Shown here: one piece after another, positions 10,700 to 21,290 of the stretch
Position numbering within the stretch: position 1 is the stretch's first letter
Layout of the letters: each line of letters starts with the position of its first letter
NCBI RefSeq assembly: GCF_048569485.1
Contig: NW_027445266.1
Span: forward strand, 1 to 64,000
Origin: Anomaloglossus baeobatrachus
Lineage: Eukaryota; Chordata; Amphibia; Anura; Aromobatidae
Direction: 5' to 3'
DNA length: 64,000 bases
The notes under the pieces: generated by a model
Databases searched by the model: none
Told to the model about the DNA's origin: nothing
The model's input: only the letters and a program-made list of their open reading frames with translations
Made by a program: the position numbers and the translations under genes

Positions 10700-12089
10700 C
10701 TTCTTAACCCAGTTTCCAAAAGCAGAACTCAATTCACCTGATTCATATTAGCCCGATTTAATGAATTGGAAGAAAGCATACGTCTTCATATGCACCTCAA
10801 TTTGGCCCATTCACTTTTCACACTTCCTCCTTTTGTTTTTTATCTTTCACACTTTTGACTTTCTTTATTCATCCAAATAGCAAACTCATCACCACTCAAC
10901 CTGACCAACTCGGCTATGTCCCCGTGCTGCAGTTCTCTGTCTTATCTAGATCATTTGCAATTGAATGGAATAGATCCCTTTTGGACAAAGTGGATTCACC
11001 TGCTGCTGCAGTGACCACAGGTGTGATAACATCTAGAATTGGCATCTGGTGCGATCTCTCCGCTTCCACTCCAAAGAAAGTTACCTGTTTATTCCTATCA
11101 TGCATTGGTTTTTGGGGTTTTCTTTGAGTAATGATGATCTCTTTAGTAGTCTGTTGGCGCCCTCTCCTGGAGGAATAGTTTGCTTGCTCTTGGACATTCT
11201 AAAAGAGAGGTCATGATAGACATTGAGCTTCTGAGCTCAATTGGGGACAGTCATGGGTGATGAATGTTTGCAACCTACTGCGAAGCCTCATACCGCAATA
11301 TAAGGAACGTCAAATACTAAGAAAGGGCGGCCTATGAAAGAATTACTACTTTCAATAAGTACACTTAAACGGCTAATTGGGAATAGAAAAACTGTAAAAA
11401 GCCCTCTGAGAAAGCCCCCCTCTAACCTTTGATAGTAAGCTTTTCTGTAGTCTGCCTGTTGATGTATTTTCCGTTTGAACTGTGCACAACATGAAGAGAC
11501 GGAACACTGGCGGCTTGTCACAATGCCCCCCGATGACATCACAATAGCGCTGCTGCCTAGAAAACAAGCTGCGCAGAAGAAGTTGTTCTTTGGGTGGGAG
11601 GGTGGGCTAGTGGAAGGAGGGGGCAATCTCTTTTTTTCCCGGGTGGTAGGGGGATGACAGGAGAAGGGAAGCGGGTGGTGAGAAAGGTACAGAGGGCAGG
11701 GTTTGGGGGCTGGGAAGGAAAGGGAAAAGATTAGGGTTTGGGGATGATGAAAGGGCTTTCTACGGGTAAGGATGGCAAAGGGTGGCAGTGACGGAAAGTC
11801 AGGCAACCTGTCCTGTCCGTCTTTTTGTATCGTGAATTGGAAAGACTGCAAGGGGGAGGGGAGTTGCTTGCGCCCTAAAGGAGGAGTTATTCAGATTCAT
11901 TGCAGTGGGCGGCGGCTGCAAAACGCACCATTCTTCTTGTTTTGGCTCTGCAAAGCAGCCTTTTCAAGGGTTGGCTTGGGTGACAAAATGTCTTGTGTAG
12001 GCGTGGGTTTGTCTCCCTCTCGCTCTCTCTCCCTAAGATGTGTCCGGCATAGGCCAGGGTGCCACTCGAGGCCCAAACCAATTCTGGTT

Positions 12090-12277
12090 ATCGCTTCTCG
12101 GCCTTTTGGCTAAGATCAAGTGTAGTATCTGTTCTTATCAGTTTAATATCTGATACGTCCCCTATCTGGGGACCATATATTAAATGGATTTTTAGAACAG
12201 GGAGATGGAAAAAGAGCTTGCTCTGTCCACTCCACGCATTGACCTGGTATTGCAGTACCTCCAGGAACGGTGCACCC
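12090..12277 (+). ncRNA. RNU2: U2 snRNA, copy 8
   Basis: Uninterrupted copy. PSE 12028-12045, 3' box 12290-12304. The spacer that follows has T to C at 12754, a few bases past the CTCF-like motif. Confidence 0.97.
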
Positions 12278-13667
12278 CTTCTTAACCCAGTTTCCAAAAG
12301 CAGAACTCAATTCACCTGATTCATATTAGCCCGATTTAATGAATTGGAAGAAAGCATACGTCTTCATATGCACCTCAATTTGGCCCATTCACTTTTCACA
12401 CTTCCTCCTTTTGTTTTTTATCTTTCACACTTTTGACTTTCTTTATTCATCCAAATAGCAAACTCATCACCACTCAACCTGACCAACTCGGCTATGTCCC
12501 CGTGCTGCAGTTCTCTGTCTTATCTAGATCATTTGCAATTGAATGGAATAGATCCCTTTTGGACAAAGTGGATTCACCTGCTGCTGCAGTGACCACAGGT
12601 GTGATAACATCTAGAATTGGCATCTGGTGCGATCTCTCCGCTTCCACTCCAAAGAAAGTTACCTGTTTATTCCTATCATGCATTGGTTTTTGGGGTTTTC
12701 TTTGAGTAATGATGATCTCTTTAGTAGTCTGTTGGCGCCCTCTCCTGGAGGAACAGTTTGCTTGCTCTTGGACATTCTAAAAGAGAGGTCATGATAGACA
12801 TTGAGCTTCTGAGCTCAATTGGGGACAGTCATGGGTGATGAATGTTTGCAACCTACTGCGAAGCCTCATACCGCAATATAAGGAACGTCAAATACTAAGA
12901 AAGGGCGGCCTATGAAAGAATTACTACTTTCAATAAGTACACTTAAACGGCTAATTGGGAATAGAAAAACTGTAAAAAGCCCTCTGAGAAAGCCCCCCTC
13001 TAACCTTTGATAGTAAGCTTTTCTGTAGTCTGCCTGTTGATGTATTTTCCGTTTGAACTGTGCACAACATGAAGAGACGGAACACTGGCGGCTTGTCACA
13101 ATGCCCCCCGATGACATCACAATAGCGCTGCTGCCTAGAAAACAAGCTGCGCAGAAGAAGTTGTTCTTTGGGTGGGAGGGTGGGCTAGTGGAAGGAGGGG
13201 GCAATCTCTTTTTTTCCCGGGTGGTAGGGGGATGACAGGAGAAGGGAAGCGGGTGGTGAGAAAGGTACAGAGGGCAGGGTTTGGGGGCTGGGAAGGAAAG
13301 GGAAAAGATTAGGGTTTGGGGATGATGAAAGGGCTTTCTACGGGTAAGGATGGCAAAGGGTGGCAGTGACGGAAAGTCAGGCAACCTGTCCTGTCCGTCT
13401 TTTTGTATCGTGAATTGGAAAGACTGCAAGGGGGAGGGGAGTTGCTTGCGCCCTAAAGGAGGAGTTATTCAGATTCATTGCAGTGGGCGGCGGCTGCAAA
13501 ACGCACCATTCTTCTTGTTTTGGCTCTGCAAAGCAGCCTTTTCAAGGGTTGGCTTGGGTGACAAAATGTCTTGTGTAGGCGTGGGTTTGTCTCCCTCTCG
13601 CTCTCTCTCCCTAAGATGTGTCCGGCATAGGCCAGGGTGCCACTCGAGGCCCAAACCAATTCTGGTT

Positions 13668-13855
13668 ATCGCTTCTCGGCCTTTTGGCTAAGATCAAGTG
13701 TAGTATCTGTTCTTATCAGTTTAATATCTGATACGTCCCCTATCTGGGGACCATATATTAAATGGATTTTTAGAACAGGGAGATGGAAAAAGAGCTTGCT
13801 CTGTCCACTCCACGCATTGACCTGGTATTGCAGTACCTCCAGGAACGGTGCACCC
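13668..13855 (+). ncRNA. RNU2: U2 snRNA, copy 9
   Basis: Uninterrupted copy, no change seen. PSE 13606-13623, 3' box 13868-13882. Confidence 0.97.
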
Positions 13856-15245
13856 CTTCTTAACCCAGTTTCCAAAAGCAGAACTCAATTCACCTGATTC
13901 ATATTAGCCCGATTTAATGAATTGGAAGAAAGCATACGTCTTCATATGCACCTCAATTTGGCCCATTCACTTTTCACACTTCCTCCTTTTGTTTTTTATC
14001 TTTCACACTTTTGACTTTCTTTATTCATCCAAATAGCAAACTCATCACCACTCAACCTGACCAACTCGGCTATGTCCCCGTGCTGCAGTTCTCTGTCTTA
14101 TCTAGATCATTTGCAATTGAATGGAATAGATCCCTTTTGGACAAAGTGGATTCACCTGCTGCTGCAGTGACCACAGGTGTGATAACATCTAGAATTGGCA
14201 TCTGGTGCGATCTCTCCGCTTCCACTCCAAAGAAAGTTACCTGTTTATTCCTATCATGCATTGGTTTTTGGGGTTTTCTTTGAGTAATGATGATCTCTTT
14301 AGTAGTCTGTTGGCGCCCTCTCCTGGAGGAATAGTTTGCTTGCTCTTGGACATTCTAAAAGAGAGGTCATGATAGACATTGAGCTTCTGAGCTCAATTGG
14401 GGACAGTCATGGGTGATGAATGTTTGCAACCTACTGCGAAGCCTCATACCGCAATATAAGGAACGTCAAATACTAAGAAAGGGCGGCCTATGAAAGAATT
14501 ACTACTTTCAATAAGTACACTTAAACGGCTAATTGGGAATAGAAAAACTGTAAAAAGCCCTCTGAGAAAGCCCCCCTCTAACCTTTGATAGTAAGCTTTT
14601 CTGTAGTCTGCCTGTTGATGTATTTTCCGTTTGAACTGTGCACAACATGAAGAGACGGAACACTGGCGGCTTGTCACAATGCCCCCCGATGACATCACAA
14701 TAGCGCTGCTGCCTAGAAAACAAGCTGCGCAGAAGAAGTTGTTCTTTGGGTGGGAGGGTGGGCTAGTGGAAGGAGGGGGCAATCTCTTTTTTTCCCGGGT
14801 GGTAGGGGGATGACAGGAGAAGGGAAGCGGGTGGTGAGAAAGGTACAGAGGGCAGGGTTTGGGGGCTGGGAAGGAAAGGGAAAAGATTAGGGTTTGGGGA
14901 TGATGAAAGGGCTTTCTACGGGTAAGGATGGCAAAGGGTGGCAGTGACGGAAAGTCAGGCAACCTGTCCTGTCCGTCTTTTTGTATCGTGAATTGGAAAG
15001 ACTGCAAGGGGGAGGGGAGTTGCTTGCGCCCTAAAGGAGGAGTTATTCAGATTCATTGCAGTGGGCGGCGGCTGCAAAACGCACCATTCTTCTTGTTTTG
15101 GCTCTGCAAAGCAGCCTTTTCAAGGGTTGGCTTGGGTGACAAAATGTCTTGTGTAGGCGTGGGTTTGTCTCCCTCTCGCTCTCTCTCCCTAAGATGTGTC
15201 CGGCATAGGCCAGGGTGCCACTCGAGGCCCAAACCAATTCTGGTT

Positions 15246-15433
15246 ATCGCTTCTCGGCCTTTTGGCTAAGATCAAGTGTAGTATCTGTTCTTATCAGTTT
15301 AATATCTGATACGTCCCCTATCTGGGGACCATATATTAAATGGATTTTTAGAACAGGGAGATGGAAAAAGAGCTTGCTCTGTCCACTCCACGCATTGACC
15401 TGGTATTGCAGTACCTCCAGGAACGGTGCACCC
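15246..15433 (+). ncRNA. RNU2: U2 snRNA, copy 10
   Basis: Uninterrupted copy, no change seen. PSE 15184-15201, 3' box 15446-15460. Confidence 0.97.
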
Positions 15434-16823
15434 CTTCTTAACCCAGTTTCCAAAAGCAGAACTCAATTCACCTGATTCATATTAGCCCGATTTAATGAAT
15501 TGGAAGAAAGCATACGTCTTCATATGCACCTCAATTTGGCCCATTCACTTTTCACACTTCCTCCTTTTGTTTTTTATCTTTCACACTTTTGACTTTCTTT
15601 ATTCATCCAAATAGCAAACTCATCACCACTCAACCTGACCAACTCGGCTATGTCCCCGTGCTGCAGTTCTCTGTCTTATCTAGATCATTTGCAATTGAAT
15701 GGAATAGATCCCTTTTGGACAAAGTGGATTCACCTGCTGCTGCAGTGACCACAGGTGTGATAACATCTAGAATTGGCATCTGGTGCGATCTCTCCGCTTC
15801 CACTCCAAAGAAAGTTACCTGTTTATTCCTATCATGCATTGGTTTTTGGGGTTTTCTTTGAGTAATGATGATCTCTTTAGTAGTCTGTTGGCGCCCTCTC
15901 CTGGAGGAATAGTTTGCTTGCTCTTGGACATTCTAAAAGAGAGGTCATGATAGACATTGAGCTTCTGAGCTCAATTGGGGACAGTCATGGGTGATGAATG
16001 TTTGCAACCTACTGCGAAGCCTCATACCGCAATATAAGGAACGTCAAATACTAAGAAAGGGCGGCCTATGAAAGAATTACTACTTTCAATAAGTACACTT
16101 AAACGGCTAATTGGGAATAGAAAAACTGTAAAAAGCCCTCTGAGAAAGCCCCCCTCTAACCTTTGATAGTAAGCTTTTCTGTAGTCTGCCTGTTGATGTA
16201 TTTTCCGTTTGAACTGTGCACAACATGAAGAGACGGAACACTGGCGGCTTGTCACAATGCCCCCCGATGACATCACAATAGCGCTGCTGCCTAGAAAACA
16301 AGCTGCGCAGAAGAAGTTGTTCTTTGGGTGGGAGGGTGGGCTAGTGGAAGGAGGGGGCAATCTCTTTTTTTCCCGGGTGGTAGGGGGATGACAGGAGAAG
16401 GGAAGCGGGTGGTGAGAAAGGTACAGAGGGCAGGGTTTGGGGGCTGGGAAGGAAAGGGAAAAGATTAGGGTTTGGGGATGATGAAAGGGCTTTCTACGGG
16501 TAAGGATGGCAAAGGGTGGCAGTGACGGAAAGTCAGGCAACCTGTCCTGTCCGTCTTTTTGTATCGTGAATTGGAAAGACTGCAAGGGGGAGGGGAGTTG
16601 CTTGCGCCCTAAAGGAGGAGTTATTCAGATTCATTGCAGTGGGCGGCGGCTGCAAAACGCACCATTCTTCTTGTTTTGGCTCTGCAAAGCAGCCTTTTCA
16701 AGGGTTGGCTTGGGTGACAAAATGTCTTGTGTAGGCGTGGGTTTGTCTCCCTCTCGCTCTCTCTCCCTAAGATGTGTCCGGCATAGGCCAGGGTGCCACT
16801 CGAGGCCCAAACCAATTCTGGTT

Positions 16824-17011
16824 ATCGCTTCTCGGCCTTTTGGCTAAGATCAAGTGTAGTATCTGTTCTTATCAGTTTAATATCTGATACGTCCCCTATC
16901 TGGGGACCATATATTAAATGGATTTTTAGAACAGGGAGATGGAAAAAGAGCTTGCTCTGTCCACTCCACGCATTGACCTGGTATTGCAGTACCTCCAGGA
17001 ACGGTGCACCC
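16824..17011 (+). ncRNA. RNU2: U2 snRNA, copy 11
   Basis: Last whole copy before the LINE. PSE 16762-16779, 3' box 17024-17038. Confidence 0.97.
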
Positions 17012-18401
17012 CTTCTTAACCCAGTTTCCAAAAGCAGAACTCAATTCACCTGATTCATATTAGCCCGATTTAATGAATTGGAAGAAAGCATACGTCTTCA
17101 TATGCACCTCAATTTGGCCCATTCACTTTTCACACTTCCTCCTTTTGTTTTTTATCTTTCACACTTTTGACTTTCTTTATTCATCCAAATAGCAAACTCA
17201 TCACCACTCAACCTGACCAACTCGGCTATGTCCCCGTGCTGCAGTTCTCTGTCTTATCTAGATCATTTGCAATTGAATGGAATAGATCCCTTTTGGACAA
17301 AGTGGATTCACCTGCTGCTGCAGTGACCACAGGTGTGATAACATCTAGAATTGGCATCTGGTGCGATCTCTCCGCTTCCACTCCAAAGAAAGTTACCTGT
17401 TTATTCCTATCATGCATTGGTTTTTGGGGTTTTCTTTGAGTAATGATGATCTCTTTAGTAGTCTGTTGGCGCCCTCTCCTGGAGGAATAGTTTGCTTGCT
17501 CTTGGACATTCTAAAAGAGAGGTCATGATAGACATTGAGCTTCTGAGCTCAATTGGGGACAGTCATGGGTGATGAATGTTTGCAACCTACTGCGAAGCCT
17601 CATACCGCAATATAAGGAACGTCAAATACTAAGAAAGGGCGGCCTATGAAAGAATTACTACTTTCAATAAGTACACTTAAACGGCTAATTGGGAATAGAA
17701 AAACTGTAAAAAGCCCTCTGAGAAAGCCCCCCTCTAACCTTTGATAGTAAGCTTTTCTGTAGTCTGCCTGTTGATGTATTTTCCGTTTGAACTGTGCACA
17801 ACATGAAGAGACGGAACACTGGCGGCTTGTCACAATGCCCCCCGATGACATCACAATAGCGCTGCTGCCTAGAAAACAAGCTGCGCAGAAGAAGTTGTTC
17901 TTTGGGTGGGAGGGTGGGCTAGTGGAAGGAGGGGGCAATCTCTTTTTTTCCCGGGTGGTAGGGGGATGACAGGAGAAGGGAAGCGGGTGGTGAGAAAGGT
18001 ACAGAGGGCAGGGTTTGGGGGCTGGGAAGGAAAGGGAAAAGATTAGGGTTTGGGGATGATGAAAGGGCTTTCTACGGGTAAGGATGGCAAAGGGTGGCAG
18101 TGACGGAAAGTCAGGCAACCTGTCCTGTCCGTCTTTTTGTATCGTGAATTGGAAAGACTGCAAGGGGGAGGGGAGTTGCTTGCGCCCTAAAGGAGGAGTT
18201 ATTCAGATTCATTGCAGTGGGCGGCGGCTGCAAAACGCACCATTCTTCTTGTTTTGGCTCTGCAAAGCAGCCTTTTCAAGGGTTGGCTTGGGTGACAAAA
18301 TGTCTTGTGTAGGCGTGGGTTTGTCTCCCTCTCGCTCTCTCTCCCTAAGATGTGTCCGGCATAGGCCAGGGTGCCACTCGAGGCCCAAACCAATTCTGGT
18401 T

Positions 18402-18453
18402 ATCGCTTCTCGGCCTTTTGGCTAAGATCAAGTGTAGTATCTGTTCTTATCAG
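18402..18453 (+). pseudogene. RNU2: U2 snRNA copy 12, 5' part (nt 1-52), split by LINE
   Basis: The first 52 nt of U2, including GTAGTA, are followed directly by foreign sequence. The PSE at 18340-18357 is unchanged, so this half keeps its promoter. The last 14 bases (18440-18453) are repeated at 23987-24000 on the other side of the element. This locus cannot make U2. Confidence 0.97.
18440..18453 (+). repeat. Target site duplication, left copy (LINE)
   Basis: TCTGTTCTTATCAG equals U2 nt 39-52 and matches 23987-24000 exactly. The preceding A could extend the match by one base, but it may belong to the element's A-rich tail. A perfect duplication argues for a fairly young insertion. Confidence 0.95.
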
Positions 18454-18690
18454 AACAAACTGAGCTAGCTACACTTGACGAGATACGATCAGGGAGACAA
18501 GCTCCGAAGCCCAGCCGAGACCGAAAGAGGGAGATTGGACGGAAGAAGAGCTTGGCAGAAAGAAGCAAGAAGACGAAGGCTCGGAGAAGACTTGGAGAGA
18601 CCAGAGGAACTTCGAGGAGGAACACAGCGGGAGAAGACACCCGGAGAAGAATCCAAGATCCAGCTCCGGGAACTCAAGCAGGAACCAGCC
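18454..18690 (+). other. LINE 5' untranslated leader
   Basis: Purine-rich leader of 237 bp between U2 nt 52 and the ORF1 ATG. The ORF1 frame stays open upstream to about 18475, but without an ATG. I recognise no promoter motif in it. Because the element sits just downstream of an intact U2 promoter, it may rely on that promoter (inference). Confidence 0.6.
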
Positions 18691-20235
18691 ATGGCAAGCA
18701 AGCCAGAGAAGGCAGCCAGGAAGGCTCAGGACCCAGGGACCTCCAGGAAGGCTCATCCAGAGGCTTCTTCGGCCCAAGAGGCCCCTACCTCCGACGCCGG
18801 CCAGCCGGAGGGAGCCCGGACGCCGCCTGAAAAGGCTCCAACCCTGGAGCCTTGGATGCGGCAGACGGTCGCCCTGAAGCTAAAGGCGGTGGATGGTAGG
18901 TTGCCGGACATGTCCAGCGACGTGTTCTGCAAGAAGATGATTCTGGATCAGGGCTTCTCCAGGGCGGAAACCCTGAGTGTCCAGACCTTCATGACTGGCA
19001 TTTTTCTGGTAACCTTTGCCACGGTGAATGCCTGCAGGAGATACTGGGAGGCGATGAACGCAGCGATGCCGGACTCCCCTTTTCATTCTTTTTTAGGATC
19101 CTGTCCTATACAGAGGGATGAGAAGAGGATCACGGTCTCCATGCGGAACCCGCACACCCCAGGAAGAGACATCTCCACGTTCCTGGGACGTCTCTGCACA
19201 GTGGTGAGGGAGCCATCCCACATCCTTAACGGCAACGGATTCTGGACGGGTAAGTGGTCAGTAACCGTTCGACTCTACAGGGAACCAGCATCCGAGGATG
19301 GTCTCCAGCACCTGCCCCCGACATTCTCTCTGGGAAACTCCTTTGGTCTCATCTACTACCCGGACATGCCACACAACTGCAGGAAATGTGGCGGGAAAGG
19401 GCATTCGATGAAGACCTGCAAGGAGGACGCCTGCAGGGTTTGCCGGGTGACGGGACACAGCTCCAAGGACTGCCCAAAGAAGAAGACTTGCAACCTATGT
19501 GGACAGGCGGACCACCTTTACAAGGACTGCCCACAGCGGGAGAAATCCTGGGCAAGGGTTGCCGCGGCGACCCAGTATCGGGTAGTCACAGCTTCGTCGA
19601 CCAAGGCAGCTACGACCAAGGCCACAGAGGCCAAGGACAAGGCGGCCAAGAACCCGGCGACCGTGGCTCCAGCCGATGCCCCAGCAGCCACGGAGTCCAG
19701 GAAAAAGAAGGGTAAGAAAAATGTTGCCCCCTCCCTGGTCCCCCCCCCTGTCACCCCTGTCCAAACCCCTCCCCCCCCGGCCAACCCTACTGAGGATTCC
19801 ACTACCTCCACCTCATTTCCCTACTCCTCAGTTGGTCCCCTCACCCCCCCCCCAAAGCCCACTCTCCCTCCCCAGACCATGAGAGCAGAGGGCCTCAGCA
19901 CTCTTGCACTTTTCACCGAGGAGGATTTTCCAGCTCTTGTCTCCTCAGGTACAGGCCAAAGGAAAAGGAAGGTGGAAGATAGTCCTGTCGCAGAACCTTC
20001 CAAGCTGTTCATTGTGGACCTTAACCCACCCCAGGAAGAGGAGGATGGCCTCCTCCCAGAACCGGACGTGTTGGAGCAGATGGTGGAGTCCCTTGTGGCC
20101 GAAGAAGAAATGGAGGAGTCGGAAGCCACTGAGGCACCATCCCTGCTTGATCAGCTAGCAGAAGAGGGTCTGCTGGAGATACCCTTACCAGCAGGTGCCA
20201 AAGAGGAAGAACCGCCCGACCGGAGTGGTAACTAA
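18691..20235 (+). CDS. LINE ORF1, nucleic-acid-binding protein with three CCHC zinc knuckles
   Basis: 514 aa. The ATG at 18691 is chosen because it is the first ATG of the frame and sits in a strong vertebrate context (GCCATGG). Residues 1-50 are basic and low in complexity. Residues 50-225 form a globular, partly hydrophobic region of the kind that precedes the knuckles in Tx1/L1-like ORF1 proteins and the host protein ZCCHC3. Three knuckles of pattern CX2CX4HX4C follow at residues 230-243, 248-261 and 267-280. After these come an Ala/Lys/Thr-rich linker, a Pro/Thr/Ser-rich stretch encoded with several long C runs, and an acidic Glu-rich C terminus. The likely role is binding element RNA to form the retrotransposition RNP. 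The frame is open throughout despite the slippage-prone C runs. Confidence 0.88.
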   Translation: MASKPEKAARKAQDPGTSRKAHPEASSAQEAPTSDAGQPEGARTPPEKAPTLEPWMRQTVALKLKAVDGRLPDMSSDVFCKKMILDQGFSRAETLSVQTFMTGIFLVTFATVNACRRYWEAMNAAMPDSPFHSFLGSCPIQRDEKRITVSMRNPHTPGRDISTFLGRLCTVVREPSHILNGNGFWTGKWSVTVRLYREPASEDGLQHLPPTFSLGNSFGLIYYPDMPHNCRKCGGKGHSMKTCKEDACRVCRVTGHSSKDCPKKKTCNLCGQADHLYKDCPQREKSWARVAAATQYRVVTASSTKAATTKATEAKDKAAKNPATVAPADAPAATESRKKKGKKNVAPSLVPPPVTPVQTPPPPANPTEDSTTSTSFPYSSVGPLTPPPKPTLPPQTMRAEGLSTLALFTEEDFPALVSSGTGQRKRKVEDSPVAEPSKLFIVDLNPPQEEEDGLLPEPDVLEQMVESLVAEEEMEESEATEAPSLLDQLAEEGLLEIPLPAGAKEEEPPDRSGN

Positions 20236-20270
20236 GGCACACCGCCTGCTCTAACTTTCTCTTTCCTCCA

Positions 20271-21290
20271 ATGACTGCTAACATTAACATCTTTTCCATT
20301 AATGTTAGGAGCATCAGAGACAAGTTCCGACGTCAGACAATTTTTGCGTTCCTTAACACTCAGTCTAGTGATGTATTTTTCCTGCAGGAATGCTCCCTTC
20401 CCTCCTCTAGGTCCTTCAACCATCTGGCCAGGGAGTGGACCCATGGCCCATCCTACTGGTCTGGCGGGGGCGACTGTAGGTCCGCGGGGGTCGCCGTGCT
20501 GATCAGGGGAAGCGCCTTCACATTGGACTCTGTTCAGGAAATCGTCTGCGGCAGGTTACTGCTCGTGGATGGCACCTGGGCGGGAGAACCTGTCAGGTTC
20601 ATCAATGTGTATGCTTCTCCTGTGAAGAGCGATCGACTGGAGCTCCTCCAAGCCCTGCGCCCTCAGCTCGCCACCGCCAGGACGGTAGTGATGGCCGGGG
20701 ATTTCAACTGCCCGATTGAGGAGGATGGACGCAGTTCTGGAACGGCTGCCAAGTTGGACGTCACATCCAAACTGCTCATTGAGATGGTGACCGAAGCCTC
20801 TCTTGTGGACGTTGTTGGCTCCATCGGACACGGATCCGTGAACTATTCATGGTGCCGATCCGATGGCTCGCTGCGTTCCAGGATTGACTTTGTGTTTACC
20901 TCTCGGGCGGTTGGGCGGAGTGGGCACTCGATGGTCCCCTGCTTCTTCTCTGACCACAGAGCCATTCACTTTCAAGGTGTGCTGGGCCATGGCTTCCCCA
21001 TTGGCCCGGGCTCCTGGAAGCTGAACTGCTCTCTGCTGGAAAAGGGTGAGATTCTGGAGGAGCTTAGAGCTGCCTACTCCACGTGGCGGGCCTACAAGGC
21101 GGGCTTCCAGTCTGTTTCTGACTGGTGGGAATACGTTAAACTCGAGTTCCGTTTCTTCTTTCAGGCAAAGAGTCAACAACAGGCGTGTCTGAAGAGGAGG
21201 GACTTCAGGAGACTCCAGCGTGAGCTGCGTTCCCTGCAGGACCTTCTTCGATGCGGCTGGGGACGTGAGAGAGGAGCTGGAGGAGACTAA
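20271..21290 (+). CDS. LINE ORF2, N-terminal part: AP-type endonuclease
   Basis: 339 aa, starting 35 bp after the ORF1 stop. This is an exonuclease/endonuclease/phosphatase fold of the APE class, which nicks target DNA, here presumably the bottom strand of U2 between nt 38 and 39. Visible active-site residues are Asn11 (NVRS), Glu40 (LQEC), Tyr114, Asp144 and Asn146 (GDFN), Asp206 in SRIDFVF, and Asp228 and His229 (SDHR). A basic, Gln/Arg-rich segment follows the domain. From about 21245 the reading frame leaves the family pattern and stops at 21290, while the +1 frame continues it. This looks like a one-base indel that separates endonuclease from reverse transcriptase. A sequencing or assembly error is possible. 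Confidence 0.85.
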   Translation: MTANINIFSINVRSIRDKFRRQTIFAFLNTQSSDVFFLQECSLPSSRSFNHLAREWTHGPSYWSGGGDCRSAGVAVLIRGSAFTLDSVQEIVCGRLLLVDGTWAGEPVRFINVYASPVKSDRLELLQALRPQLATARTVVMAGDFNCPIEEDGRSSGTAAKLDVTSKLLIEMVTEASLVDVVGSIGHGSVNYSWCRSDGSLRSRIDFVFTSRAVGRSGHSMVPCFFSDHRAIHFQGVLGHGFPIGPGSWKLNCSLLEKGEILEELRAAYSTWRAYKAGFQSVSDWWEYVKLEFRFFFQAKSQQQACLKRRDFRRLQRELRSLQDLLRCGWGRERGAGGD